From SZUA-448 sp964602475 (GTDB lineage: Bacteria; Bacillota; Clostridia; Lachnospirales; Lachnospiraceae): a stretch of DNA of 64,000 nt. The stretch spans positions 11,627-75,626 of the forward strand of contig CAZRRN010000005.1 in NCBI GenBank assembly GCA_964602475.1, given 5' to 3'. Of this stretch, positions 45,812 through 54,785 are shown piece after piece. How positions within the stretch are numbered: the stretch's first letter is position 1; each line of letters begins with the position of its first letter. Made by a program: the position numbers and the translations under genes. The notes beneath the pieces are model-generated. The model saw only the letters and a program-made list of their open reading frames with translations. It did no database searches and was not told the origin of the DNA.

Positions 45812-46735
45812 ATGAATATCTTATATTTAAAATACGTTGTCGAAATAGCTAAAACCGGATCAATTAATAAAGCTGCTGAGAATCTTTTCATTGCCCAGCC
45901 CAATATGAGCAGGGCGGTGAAGGAGCTCGAAGCATCGCTTGGCGTGACATTATTTGACAGAACCTCGAAAGGAATGACGCCAACACCCGAAGGAGAAAAG
46001 CTGCTGCAATATGCAACCAATATTCTTCGTCAGGTAGATGAAGTAGAAGCATTGTTTGATGAAAGCCGGAATGACCGCCAGACATTTTCAATTTCTGTAC
46101 CGCGTGCCAGTTATATTGCCAAAGCCTTTGCAAACTTTTCGAGAAGCATTGAGCCGGAAAAACGAACGGAAATTTTTTATAATGAAACCAATTCCATGAG
46201 AGCTGTCAATAACATTCTGCAGGGCGATTACAAGCTTGGAATTATCCGCTATGCGGCACAGTATGATCATTACTTCAGAGAAATGCTGGAGGAAAAGGGA
46301 CTGCAGTATGAGACAGTTACGGAATTCAGCTATATTTTACTGATGGGAAAGGAGAACCCTCTTTCTGAAAGAGCGGTAATCAAATATAAGGATCTGCATC
46401 CATACATCGAGATTGCTCATGCGGATCCGTTTGTTCCGTCACTGCCGCTTGCCGAAGTACGAAAAAGTGAGTTGCCAAATGACGTTATGCGCAGAATTTT
46501 TGTATTTGAACGGGCAAGCCAGTTCGAACTGCTGACCGTGAATCCTGAAACCTTTATGTGGGTGTCACCGATTCCGAATGATCTGCTTGAACGTTATCAG
46601 CTGGTACAGAAAAAATGCGAGGATAATAACAGAGTCTATAAGGATGTGCTGATCTATAAGAATAATTATCATCTCTCCAAGCTGGATAATGCATTTATCA
46701 CGGAGCTTTGCAATTCAAAACGAAAATACCTTTAA
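45812..46735 (+). CDS. LysR family transcriptional regulator
   Basis: A 307-residue regulator. The N-terminal winged helix (ILYLKYVVEIAKTGSINKAAENLFIAQPNMSRAVKELEASLGVTLFDR, here residues 3-50 and not quoted in full elsewhere) is classic LysR, followed by the periplasmic-binding-like effector domain. ATG 45812 matches the family start; GTG 45800 is closer to the GGGAAGG site and remains possible. It is divergent from the S8 protease and upstream of rex, but a terminator separates it from rex. Targets and effector are unknown. Confidence 0.9.
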   Translation: MNILYLKYVVEIAKTGSINKAAENLFIAQPNMSRAVKELEASLGVTLFDRTSKGMTPTPEGEKLLQYATNILRQVDEVEALFDESRNDRQTFSISVPRASYIAKAFANFSRSIEPEKRTEIFYNETNSMRAVNNILQGDYKLGIIRYAAQYDHYFREMLEEKGLQYETVTEFSYILLMGKENPLSERAVIKYKDLHPYIEIAHADPFVPSLPLAEVRKSELPNDVMRRIFVFERASQFELLTVNPETFMWVSPIPNDLLERYQLVQKKCEDNNRVYKDVLIYKNNYHLSKLDNAFITELCNSKRKYL

Positions 46736-46751
46736 TAATAATGTAACGGCG

Positions 46752-46774
46752 GACGGAAAATGTCCGTCTTTTTT
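46752..46774 (+). terminator. intrinsic terminator after the LysR gene
   Basis: GACGGA (46752-46757) pairs with TCCGTC (46763-46768) around AAATG, followed by six T. Confidence 0.85.
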
Positions 46775-46796
46775 AATTAATCCAAATAAAAAAAGC

Positions 46797-46865
46797 TATA
46801 TCGATACATATATATCGATATACTTTTTTCATTATTCTTTTTCGAAGAAAAATATGATATATAAT
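46797..46865 (+). promoter_or_regulatory. palindrome and promoter region upstream of rex-adhE
   Basis: TATATCGATA (46797-46806) and TATCGATATA (46813-46822) are perfect 10-bp inverted arms around CATATA. A TATAAT -10 lies at 46860-46865; no good -35 is seen 17 bases before it, so activation is possible. The palindrome does not match the usual TTGT-type Rex box, so its protein is unknown. Confidence 0.5.
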
Positions 46866-46903
46866 AACCAGAACCAAAAAAGAGCATTCTAAAGGAGAAG
46901 CCG

Positions 46904-47548
46904 ATGAGACAGATTAAACTTTCAAAACCGCTGCTCGAACGGCTGCCGGCTTATCTGAAGTATCTGAAGACTCTGCCGCAGGAACAGAACGAGACGATTT
47001 CAGCCACGGTGTTGTCGAGAGCACTCGGACTCGGAGAAGTACAGGTTAGAAAGGATCTTGGAATGGTAAGCGGAGCCGGACGACCAAAGGTTGGTTATGA
47101 GATCGGTACGTTGACAGAGCAGCTGGAGAAACTGCTGGATTCAGGAAATACAGTAACGGCGGTTTTGATCGGTGCAGGAAAGCTTGGAAATGCAATTCGT
47201 GATTATGACGGATTCGCAGAGTACCGAATCAGGATTATTGCAGCCTTTGACAACGATGCAGGAAAAATCAATACGATGGGGACGGAAAAAGCGGTATATC
47301 CGATGTCGGAGCTTAAGGATTACTGCCTGTATCATGATGTAAGCATCGCAATACTTACGGTTCCCGAAGATCAGGCGCAGCAGGTATGCGACAAGGTGGT
47401 TGCTGCCGGAATCCGGGCAGTCTGGAATTTCGCACCGAGGCGGCTTATTGTTCCGGACAATGTACAGATAAGAAACGAGAATCTCGCATCTTCTCTGGCA
47501 CTGCTTGCCGATAAGGTCAGACAACGTAAAACAAATCTAGCTATATAG
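46904..47548 (+). CDS. rex: redox-sensing transcriptional repressor Rex
   Basis: A 214-residue Rex protein, which senses the NADH/NAD+ ratio and releases DNA when NADH is high. The N-terminal winged helix (SRALGLGEVQVRKDLG, about residues 42-57) is followed by a Rossmann domain with VLIGAGKLGNAI (about 87-98) and the VPEDQAQQVCDKVVAAGIRAVWNFAP segment. It is followed 15 bases later by adhE, with the adhE ribosome site overlapping the rex stop codon, so the regulator and the main NADH-consuming enzyme are co-expressed. Confidence 0.97.
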   Translation: MRQIKLSKPLLERLPAYLKYLKTLPQEQNETISATVLSRALGLGEVQVRKDLGMVSGAGRPKVGYEIGTLTEQLEKLLDSGNTVTAVLIGAGKLGNAIRDYDGFAEYRIRIIAAFDNDAGKINTMGTEKAVYPMSELKDYCLYHDVSIAILTVPEDQAQQVCDKVVAAGIRAVWNFAPRRLIVPDNVQIRNENLASSLALLADKVRQRKTNLAI

Positions 47549-47563
47549 GAGGAAATGAACATT

Positions 47564-50257
47564 ATGAAAGAGAAAAGCATGGAACTCGTTGACAGCGTAG
47601 AAAAACTGGAAACAGCGATTGCACGTGTAAAAGCGGCGCAAAAGGAATTCTCTGTTTACACACAGGAGCAGGTTGATAAAATCTTTCTTGCTGCATCCTT
47701 AGCTGCCAACAAGGTGAGAATCCCGCTAGCAAAACTGGCAGTGGAAGAAACAGGAATGGGAATTGTAGAGGACAAGGTCATAAAGAACCATTATGCATCC
47801 GAATATATTTACAATAAGTACAGGGATGCAAAGACCTGCGGTGTGATTGAAGAAGATAAGGAATTCGGAATCAAGAAGATTGCGGAACCAATCGGTGTTA
47901 TAGCAGCGGTAATTCCGACAACCAACCCGACTTCGACAGCGATCTTTAAGACGCTGATTGCATTAAAGACCAGAAACGGAATCATCATTAGTCCACATCC
48001 CCGTGCAAAGAACTCTACGATTGCAGCGGCTAAGACAGTGCTTGAAGCAGCGGTTGCTGCCGGTGCTCCGGAGGAAATCATCAGCTGGATTGATGTTCCG
48101 AGCCTTGAAATGACGAATCTTTTGATGAAAGAAGCGGATATTATTCTTGCGACCGGAGGTCCGGGTATGGTGAAAGCAGCTTATTCATCAGGAAAACCGG
48201 CGCTTGGCGTAGGTGCGGGAAATACTCCGGCAATCATTGATGACACGGCAGATATTGTTCTCTCTGTAAGCTCCATCATCCATTCCAAGACCTTTGACAA
48301 CGGCATGATCTGTGCCTCCGAACAATCCGTGATTGTACTGGACAGCGTATATGAGGAAGCCAGACACGAATTTGCTGCCAGAGGCTGTTATTTCCTGAAC
48401 GAGGATGAAAAAGAAAAGGTTCGTAAGACAATTCTGATCAACGGTGCATTAAATGCCAAAATCGTAGGACAGAAGGCGGTAACTATCGCCGCACTGGCAG
48501 GGCTCACCATTCCGGAGGGCTCTAAGATATTGATCGGTGAGGTCGAAAGCGTGGATCTATCAGAAGAGTTTGCCCATGAAAAATTATCTCCGGTACTTGC
48601 AATGTACCGAGCAAAGAATATTGACGATGCATTTGAGAAGGCAGAACATCTGATAGCTGACGGCGGTTATGGACATACCTCCTCGATTTATCTGAATGCA
48701 ACCACTGAACAGGGAAAAATCGACCGCTTTGCAGCGAGAATGAAGACCTGTCGTATTCTGGTGAACACACCTTCTTCTCACGGCGGAATCGGTGATCTTT
48801 ACAACTTTAAGCTTGCACCTTCGCTGACACTTGGCTGTGGAAGCTGGGGCGGCAACAGTGTGTCCGAAAATGTCGGAATCAAGCATTTGATCAATATAAA
48901 AACCGTAGCTGAAAGGAGAGAAAATATGCTGTGGTTCCGTGCACCTGAAAAGGTATATCTGAAGAAAGGCTGTCTTCCGGTTGCTCTTGATGAGCTGAAG
49001 ACCGTGATGGGAAAGAAAAAAGCATTTATTGTTACTGACAGCTTCTTATATCATAACGGAAATACAAAATCAATTACAGCTAAGCTTGACGAGATGGGGA
49101 TTGAGCACACAACCTTCTTTGAGGTGGCTCCGGATCCGACACTTGCCTGTGCAAAAGCTGGAGCAGAGCAGATGAAGGCATTCCAGCCGGATGTAATCAT
49201 CGCTCTCGGCGGTGGTTCTGCAATGGATGCCGGAAAGATTATGTGGGTACTGTACGAGCATCCGGAGGTTGACTTCATGGATATGGCTATGCGTTTCATG
49301 GATATCCGCAAGCGTATTTATACCTTCCCGAAAATGGGAGAAAAGGCATATTTCATTGCAATTCCGACTTCAGCAGGTACAGGCTCGGAGGTGACACCGT
49401 TCGCGGTTATTACGGATGAGAAGACCGGAGTGAAATATCCTCTTGCCGACTATGAGCTTCTTCCGAAAATGGCAATCATTGATGCGGACTTCCATATGAC
49501 AGCTCCGCGCGGACTGACCGCAGCATCCGGAATTGATGCGGTAACCCATGCACTGGAAGCTTATGCTTCCATGATGGCAACCGATTATACCGATGGACTT
49601 GCACTCCGGGCATTAAAGGTTATCTTCGAATATCTGCCCAGAGCCTATGATGACGGAGCAAATGATCCGGTAGCACGAGAAAAGATGGCAAATGCAGCGA
49701 CGATGGCGGGTATGGCATTTGCAAATGCATTCCTTGGAGTCTGTCACTCCATGGCACACAAGCTCGGAGCATTTCACCACCTTCCTCACGGAGTAGCAAA
49801 CGCCCTGATGATCGATGAGGTAATCCGTTTCAACTCGGCGGAGGTACCGGCAAAGATGGGAACCTTCTCACAGTACGATCATCCTCATACACTGGCTCGT
49901 TATGCAGAGGTTGCAGAATATCTCGGAGTACAGGGAGAGAACGACCAGGAGAAGGTAGATAACCTGATCAAAGCAATTGATGCTCTGAAAGCAAGAGTCG
50001 GAATCAAACCGACCATTCAGGATTACGTTCAGGACGAAACAGATTTTATCAATCGTTTAGATGCAATGACCGAGCAGGCCTTTGATGATCAATGCACCGG
50101 CGCAAATCCACGTTATCCGCTGATGAGCGAGATCAAGCAGATGTATTTGAATGCATATTACGGAAAGACCTTTGCAGAAACTGAGCTTCCTCATCCGGAA
50201 GCAGCTGTAAAACTGGATCCCGTGAAGAAAAATTACCGGAAAACAAAGAATAATTAG
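47564..50257 (+). CDS. adhE: bifunctional acetaldehyde-CoA/alcohol dehydrogenase
   Basis: An 897-residue AdhE that reduces acetyl-CoA to acetaldehyde and then to ethanol, using two NADH and forming spirosomes in relatives. The N-terminal aldehyde dehydrogenase half has the catalytic C250 in NGMICASEQ. The C-terminal half is an iron-dependent alcohol dehydrogenase with GGGSAMDAGK and a later histidine cluster (CHSMAHKLGAFHHLPHG). ATG 47564 is chosen over ATG 47555 because AGGAGG is 11 bases away from the former and only 2 from the latter. Its product balances redox with the hydrogenases downstream. Confidence 0.97.
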   Translation: MKEKSMELVDSVEKLETAIARVKAAQKEFSVYTQEQVDKIFLAASLAANKVRIPLAKLAVEETGMGIVEDKVIKNHYASEYIYNKYRDAKTCGVIEEDKEFGIKKIAEPIGVIAAVIPTTNPTSTAIFKTLIALKTRNGIIISPHPRAKNSTIAAAKTVLEAAVAAGAPEEIISWIDVPSLEMTNLLMKEADIILATGGPGMVKAAYSSGKPALGVGAGNTPAIIDDTADIVLSVSSIIHSKTFDNGMICASEQSVIVLDSVYEEARHEFAARGCYFLNEDEKEKVRKTILINGALNAKIVGQKAVTIAALAGLTIPEGSKILIGEVESVDLSEEFAHEKLSPVLAMYRAKNIDDAFEKAEHLIADGGYGHTSSIYLNATTEQGKIDRFAARMKTCRILVNTPSSHGGIGDLYNFKLAPSLTLGCGSWGGNSVSENVGIKHLINIKTVAERRENMLWFRAPEKVYLKKGCLPVALDELKTVMGKKKAFIVTDSFLYHNGNTKSITAKLDEMGIEHTTFFEVAPDPTLACAKAGAEQMKAFQPDVIIALGGGSAMDAGKIMWVLYEHPEVDFMDMAMRFMDIRKRIYTFPKMGEKAYFIAIPTSAGTGSEVTPFAVITDEKTGVKYPLADYELLPKMAIIDADFHMTAPRGLTAASGIDAVTHALEAYASMMATDYTDGLALRALKVIFEYLPRAYDDGANDPVAREKMANAATMAGMAFANAFLGVCHSMAHKLGAFHHLPHGVANALMIDEVIRFNSAEVPAKMGTFSQYDHPHTLARYAEVAEYLGVQGENDQEKVDNLIKAIDALKARVGIKPTIQDYVQDETDFINRLDAMTEQAFDDQCTGANPRYPLMSEIKQMYLNAYYGKTFAETELPHPEAAVKLDPVKKNYRKTKNN

Positions 50258-50266
50258 GAGGCGAAC

Positions 50267-51019
50267 ATGATGAAGCTTGACAGAATTATTGCCGTAAGAA
50301 CAAGTAAAACCGTCTATCGTGACGGAGATGACTGTATTAAGGTATTTGATAAAGATTATTCCAAGGCGGATGTCTTAAATGAAGCACTCAACCATGCAAG
50401 AGTCGAGGAAACAGGACTTTGTGTACCGGAACTGAAGGAGGTTACAACGATTGACGGAAAATGGGCAATCGTGACAGAATTTATTAAAGGAAAAACACTG
50501 GCCCAGATGATGCAGGAGGAGCCGGAGAAAAAGGAGGAATACCTGAATCTGCTGGTTGATCTGCAGATGGATGTTCAGTCAAAATCCTGTCCGAAGCTGA
50601 ACCGCCTGAAGGATAAGATGAATGCAAAGATCAGTCAGACCGATCTGGATGCGACAACACGCTATGACCTGCATACCCGTCTTGAGGGTATGCCAAAACA
50701 CAGCAAGCTCTGTCACGGAGATTTCAATCCTTCGAACATCATTATTACAGATGACGGAAAGAAATACATTATTGACTGGGCACATGCGACTCAGGGAAAT
50801 GCTTCTGCCGATGTTGCAAGAACATATCTTCTTTTCTGGCTTGCGGGTGACATTGACGGAGCAGATCAGTATCTCGATCTGTTTTGCAAAAAGAGTGATA
50901 CGGCAAAACAATATGTACAGAAATGGATGCCGATTGTGGCTGCCTCCCAGTCTGTAAAGGGAAATGAAAAGGAACGTCAGTTCCTGCTGTCATGGGTCAA
51001 TGTAGTAGATTACGAATAA
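50267..51019 (+). CDS. APH-fold phosphotransferase
   Basis: A 250-residue aminoglycoside-phosphotransferase/choline-kinase-fold protein. Catalytic loop HGDFNPSNIII (about 150-160) and metal-binding IIDWAHATQG (about 169-178) are intact, so it is probably an active small-molecule kinase. AGGAGG lies eight bases before the ATG, nine bases after adhE, so it belongs to the rex-adhE transcript. The substrate cannot be assigned. It is followed by the tandem leader array in front of the hydrogenase genes. Confidence 0.85.
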   Translation: MMKLDRIIAVRTSKTVYRDGDDCIKVFDKDYSKADVLNEALNHARVEETGLCVPELKEVTTIDGKWAIVTEFIKGKTLAQMMQEEPEKKEEYLNLLVDLQMDVQSKSCPKLNRLKDKMNAKISQTDLDATTRYDLHTRLEGMPKHSKLCHGDFNPSNIIITDDGKKYIIDWAHATQGNASADVARTYLLFWLAGDIDGADQYLDLFCKKSDTAKQYVQKWMPIVAASQSVKGNEKERQFLLSWVNVVDYE

Positions 51020-51107
51020 AATGAAAAGGCACAGAGAAAGACCGGTTGAATAAAAAGCGTATTCAACGACATGTTCAGGTGCGTTGCTGCGCACAGATGA
51101 GGAAATA

Positions 51108-51300
51108 GTGCGAAAGATGAACCTTTCACACGCAGATTTGTGCCTGCGCGGTGCTTGACACAAAGTCTGTTATACGCAAAAAGCCGCGCAGAAATGGAGA
51201 TTAGTGCGAAAGATGAACCTTTTGCACGCAGATTTGTGCCTGCGCGTTGCTTGACACAAAGTCTGTTATGCGCAAAAAAGCTGCGCAGAAATGGAGATTA
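51108..51300 (+). promoter_or_regulatory. pseudoknot leader, tandem array C (two units)
   Basis: Two near-identical units 96 bases apart. Each has an opening hairpin with loop ATGAAC (51108-51131; 51204-51227), then P1 CAGA-TTTGTG with CACAAA-g-TCTG. In unit 1 loop bases CTGCGCGG (51144-51151) pair perfectly with CCGCGCAG (51184-51191); in unit 2, 51240-51246 pair with 51282-51288. Each ends AAATGGAGATTAG, the last giving the ribosome site of the start at 51303. A decayed third unit may lie at 51045-51107; the whole intergenic stretch (51020-51302) has no gene. Confidence 0.75.
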
Positions 51301-51302
51301 GA

Positions 51303-51545
51303 ATGAAAGTTATGGTATGTATCGGTTCCTCATGTCACATCAAAGGCTCACGTCAGGTAGTAGAACAGCTGCAATATCTGATTGCCGAGAATGAACTGAA
51401 GGATAAGGTGGAGCTATCCGGAACCTTCTGTATGGGTAAATGCCAACAGGGTGTATGTGTGACGGTAGACGAGGAATTTCACTCGGTAAGCCCGGAGGGT
51501 GTAAAAACATTTTTCGAAAAAGAGATTCTTGCAAAGGTAAAATAA
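51303..51545 (+). CDS. thioredoxin-like [2Fe-2S] ferredoxin (NuoE/HydC-type), first copy
   Basis: An 80-residue protein with the thioredoxin-like [2Fe-2S] fold of NuoE C-terminal domains. The four cysteine ligands lie in CIGSSC (residues 5-10 region) and FCMGKC (about 44-49). It probably passes electrons to or from the hydrogenase-like protein encoded next. ATG 51303 follows GGAGATTA of the leader. It is followed by its near twin after a single base, suggesting tandem duplication and divergence. Confidence 0.88.
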   Translation: MKVMVCIGSSCHIKGSRQVVEQLQYLIAENELKDKVELSGTFCMGKCQQGVCVTVDEEFHSVSPEGVKTFFEKEILAKVK

Positions 51546-51546
51546 T

Positions 51547-51804
51547 ATGACAACGATTCAGGTTTGTGTCGGAAGCTCCTGCTGCCTGCGCGGCTCACAG
51601 GAGATTGTGGAAATACTTCAGCAGCTTGTGGCTGAGAACCATCTGGAAAAGCAGGTGGTTCTCTCCGGAAGCTTTTGTACGGGCAAATGCAACCGTGTCG
51701 GTGTAACCGTTACCGTAGAGAACGAAGTATTCACCGGAATTACGCCGGTAACTTTACGGGAATTCTGGAAAGAAGAAATTGAGAAACGTATCGAAAGGGG
51801 CTGA
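51547..51804 (+). CDS. thioredoxin-like [2Fe-2S] ferredoxin, second copy
   Basis: An 85-residue paralogue of the preceding protein, with cysteines in CVGSSCCLRGS and SFCTGKCNR. The start is one base after the previous stop, so translation is almost certainly coupled. The two proteins share length, spacing of ligands and the Q-rich central helix; having two in a row suggests either a heterodimeric electron carrier or one carrier per hydrogenase. It precedes the hydrogenase-like gene by five bases. Confidence 0.88.
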   Translation: MTTIQVCVGSSCCLRGSQEIVEILQQLVAENHLEKQVVLSGSFCTGKCNRVGVTVTVENEVFTGITPVTLREFWKEEIEKRIERG

Positions 51805-51809
51805 ACAAG

Positions 51810-53495
51810 GTGTCGGATTGTCTCACACTCAAAAAATCAAACTGTAAGAACTGCTATAAATGCATCCGGTTCTGTCCGGTGAAATCCATTCGGTTTTCCG
51901 GAAACCAGGCACATATCATCGGAAACGAATGTGTTCTGTGTGGTCACTGTTTTGTTGTCTGTCCGCAGAATGCCAAAGAAATAACAAGCGAAATCGAAAA
52001 GGTAAAGGTGATGATTCAAAGTGGGGATCCGGTTTATGTCAGTCTTGCTCCTTCCTTTATCGCCAACTATGACGGTGTCGGAATAGAATCAATGCGTGAA
52101 GCATTGAAAAAGCTTGGGTTTGCAGATGCAGAGGAAACAGCAATCGGTGCAACGCTGGTCAAGAACGAATACGACCGGATGCTTGAGGAAGACAATCGTG
52201 ACATTATCATTACCTCCTGCTGTCACTCCGTCAACCTGCTGATTCAGAAGTATTTTCCGGCAGAGCTTCCGTATCTGGCTGATGTGATGTCTCCGATGCA
52301 AGCTCACTGCAGTGATATCAAGCGCAGGTACCCACAGGCCAAGACAGTGTTTATCGGACCCTGCGTGGCAAAAAAGGATGAAGCAGAGTATTATTCCGGC
52401 CTCGTTGACGCGGTACTCACCTATGAGGAGCTGACCGGCTGGCTGAAAGAACAGCAGATTGAGCTGAAGCAGAATGCGGACTGCAATAATGAAAGCCGTG
52501 CCAGATTCTTCCCGACAACCGGAGGAATCCTAAAAACAATGAAAAAAGAAAATCTTTCGTATACCTACATTTCCGTTGACGGGATGGAGAACTGCATTGC
52601 GGCGCTGCATGATATTGAAAGCGGAAAGATTCACAGATGCTTTATCGAAATGTCCGCTTGTATCGGAAGCTGTATCGGCGGTCCGGTTATGGAAAAATAC
52701 CACCGTTCTCCTGTTCAGGATTATATCGCGGTGGCAGGCTATGCCGGAAAAAAAGATTTTCCGGTAGACAAAGAGGATGATGTAAATATCAAAAAGTATT
52801 TTACTGCAATTGAAAAGCGCCTTCCTATGCCGTCCGAATACGAAATCGGTGAAGCACTGAAACAGATGGGGAAGACAAAACCATCCGATGAGCTGAACTG
52901 TGGTTCCTGCGGTTATAATACCTGCCGTGAAAAGGCGGTGGCAATCCTTCAGGGTAAAGCAGAAATCTCGATGTGTCTGCCATATCTGAAGGACAAAGCA
53001 GAAAGCTTTTCCAACAGTATTGTAAACAATACGCCGAACGGACTTATTGTTCTGAACGATAAACTGGAGGTTCAGCAGGTTAATGCATCAGCCAGAAGAA
53101 TTCTGAATATCCGATCTGAATCCGATGTGCTTGGAGAACAGATTGTCCGTGTGATGGATCCGTCGATATTTATCAAGGTTCTGGAGAGTAAAACCAGTAT
53201 ACGTGACCAGAGAATTTATCTGGCAGACTATAAAAAATTCGTTGAACAGACGGTGGTATATGATGCAGAATTTCATCTTCTGATCTGTATTATCCGTGAC
53301 GTGACCGAAGAAGAAAATGAGCGCCGTATGCGTGAATCCTTAAGTCAGCAGACCTTGGAAACCGCAGATAAGGTAGTTGACAAGCAGATGAGAATTGTAC
53401 AGGAAATTGCATCATTACTCGGTGAAACTGCAGCAGAAACCAAGATTGCACTGACAAAACTGAAGGAGTCGATTGTTGATGAATATAAGGATTAA
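51810..53495 (+). CDS. PAS-containing [FeFe] hydrogenase-like protein (HydS type)
   Basis: A 561-residue protein. It has two [4Fe-4S] motifs (CKNCYKCIRFC, CVLCGHCFVVC; 12-51), an H-cluster domain with C137-C138 (TSCCHS), C185 (GPCVAKKDE) and C284/C288 (SACIGSC), an extra four-Cys Fe-S domain (364-389) and a C-terminal PAS domain (about 400-510). The H-cluster cysteines are kept, but the usual TSCCP reads TSCCH and the third motif lacks the GGG. This matches the group C, putatively H2-sensing hydrogenases. It overlaps the SpoIIE-type phosphatase gene by 17 bases, suggesting a sensor-output pair. GTG start. Confidence 0.9.
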   Translation: MSDCLTLKKSNCKNCYKCIRFCPVKSIRFSGNQAHIIGNECVLCGHCFVVCPQNAKEITSEIEKVKVMIQSGDPVYVSLAPSFIANYDGVGIESMREALKKLGFADAEETAIGATLVKNEYDRMLEEDNRDIIITSCCHSVNLLIQKYFPAELPYLADVMSPMQAHCSDIKRRYPQAKTVFIGPCVAKKDEAEYYSGLVDAVLTYEELTGWLKEQQIELKQNADCNNESRARFFPTTGGILKTMKKENLSYTYISVDGMENCIAALHDIESGKIHRCFIEMSACIGSCIGGPVMEKYHRSPVQDYIAVAGYAGKKDFPVDKEDDVNIKKYFTAIEKRLPMPSEYEIGEALKQMGKTKPSDELNCGSCGYNTCREKAVAILQGKAEISMCLPYLKDKAESFSNSIVNNTPNGLIVLNDKLEVQQVNASARRILNIRSESDVLGEQIVRVMDPSIFIKVLESKTSIRDQRIYLADYKKFVEQTVVYDAEFHLLICIIRDVTEEENERRMRESLSQQTLETADKVVDKQMRIVQEIASLLGETAAETKIALTKLKESIVDEYKD

Positions 53496-54666
53496 TGATT
53501 TATGCGCCGACATCGGCTATAAGAGCATAAACCATTACGGAGAGCAGCTCTGCGGAGACTGTGTGGATATTGTTGAACAAAATGAGAATTCAACTGTCAT
53601 CGTCCTTGCGGATGGTTTGGGAAGCGGAGTAAAGGCAAATATATTGTCAACTCTGACTTCAAAGATTATTTCCACCATGATGGCAGCCGGTCTGACAATT
53701 GAGGATTGTGTATCGACAATTGCGGCAACACTTCCAATCTGCTCAGTGCGCGGAGTCGCATATTCTACATTCACCATTCTCCGTCTGGTAGATAATTCGG
53801 AAGCGGAAATCATCCAGTATGATAATCCGCAGGTCATACTGATCCGGAACGGTGAAAATTACGATTATCCTAAGACCGAAATGCTGATTGGCGGCAAGAA
53901 AATATACAAATCCGAAATCAGTCTCTGCGAAAAGGATTTGTTCGTTGCCATGAGCGATGGCTGTCCCCACGCAGGACTTGGAATTGCCTATAACTTTGGC
54001 TGGAAGCGTGAAGATATCGCTGCATTCATGGAAACACTTTCCGATGTCGGATATACGGCAAAGACACTTTCTACGATTCTTGTGGATGAATGTAATCGGT
54101 TGTACGGAGGGGAACCTGGAGATGATGCTACTGCCTGTGTGGTGAAAATCCGAAAACGCGAGCCGATGAATATTCTTTTTGGACCGCCCTCCAACCGTGA
54201 TGACTGTGACCGCATGATGTCTTTGTTCTTTTCAAAGGAAGGAAAGCACATTGTCTGCGGCGGGACGACCGCTTCAATTGCGGCAAGATATCTTGGAAAG
54301 ACCGTAAAAGCAAGCCTGAAATTTGAATCCGCGGATGTTCCTCCGATTGCTGAAATCGACGGTGTCGATCTGGTAACCGAGGGTGTTATTACCGTGAACA
54401 AGGTACTCACCTATGCAAAGGATTATCTGGATGCCAATGCACTGTATGAGGACTGGAGTGTAAAGAAGCATGACGGTGCTTCACTAATCTGCCGACTTCT
54501 GTTTGAGGAAGCGACTGATATCAATTTCTATGTGGGGCGTGCAATCAATCCGGCACATCAGAATCCTGATCTTCCGATTAATTTCAGTATTAAAATGAAT
54601 CTGGTACAGGAACTGTCGGAGTGCCTAAAGAAGATGGGAAAGAGAATAAAAGTGAGCTATTTTTAG
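53479..54666 (+). CDS. SpoIIE-family serine phosphatase
   Basis: A 395-residue PP2C-like phosphatase. The first 230 residues form the SpoIIE domain with metal-binding aspartates in VLADGLGSG (about 44-52), FVAMSDGCPHAG and GDDATACVV. The rest (about 230-395) is an alpha/beta domain of no clear identity with a GGTTASIAARYLG segment. ATG 53479 is chosen for AAGGAG ten bases upstream, inside the previous gene. SpoIIE-type phosphatases next to group C hydrogenases have been noted as likely signal outputs (established association); targets here are unknown. Confidence 0.88.
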   Translation: MNIRINDLCADIGYKSINHYGEQLCGDCVDIVEQNENSTVIVLADGLGSGVKANILSTLTSKIISTMMAAGLTIEDCVSTIAATLPICSVRGVAYSTFTILRLVDNSEAEIIQYDNPQVILIRNGENYDYPKTEMLIGGKKIYKSEISLCEKDLFVAMSDGCPHAGLGIAYNFGWKREDIAAFMETLSDVGYTAKTLSTILVDECNRLYGGEPGDDATACVVKIRKREPMNILFGPPSNRDDCDRMMSLFFSKEGKHIVCGGTTASIAARYLGKTVKASLKFESADVPPIAEIDGVDLVTEGVITVNKVLTYAKDYLDANALYEDWSVKKHDGASLICRLLFEEATDINFYVGRAINPAHQNPDLPINFSIKMNLVQELSECLKKMGKRIKVSYF

Positions 54667-54724
54667 TCAGTATTACATTGCGTAACTGCACTTGGTAACA
54701 GGACATTATCACATACAGAGTTTT

Positions 54725-54778
54725 ATCGGCGCGCTGCCCGATGCAGGGTTCGTATACACAGAAAGCAGTGCAGAAACG
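54725..54778 (+). promoter_or_regulatory. probable pseudoknot leader, divergent copy F
   Basis: ATCGG (54725-54729) pairs with CCGAT (54738-54742); seven loop bases GCGCTGC (54731-54737) pair with GCAGTGC (54765-54771, one G-U). The following AGAAACGGA resembles AGAAATGGAG of array C. The start is 14 bases further on, the same spacing as the other copies. Sequence similarity is weak; topology is the argument. Confidence 0.5.
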
Positions 54779-54785
54779 GAAAAAC

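Noticed and set aside
46797..46822. Rex operator in the rex-adhE promoter
   Set aside because: The perfect palindrome is TATATCGATA-type, not the TTGT/ACAA form expected for Rex.
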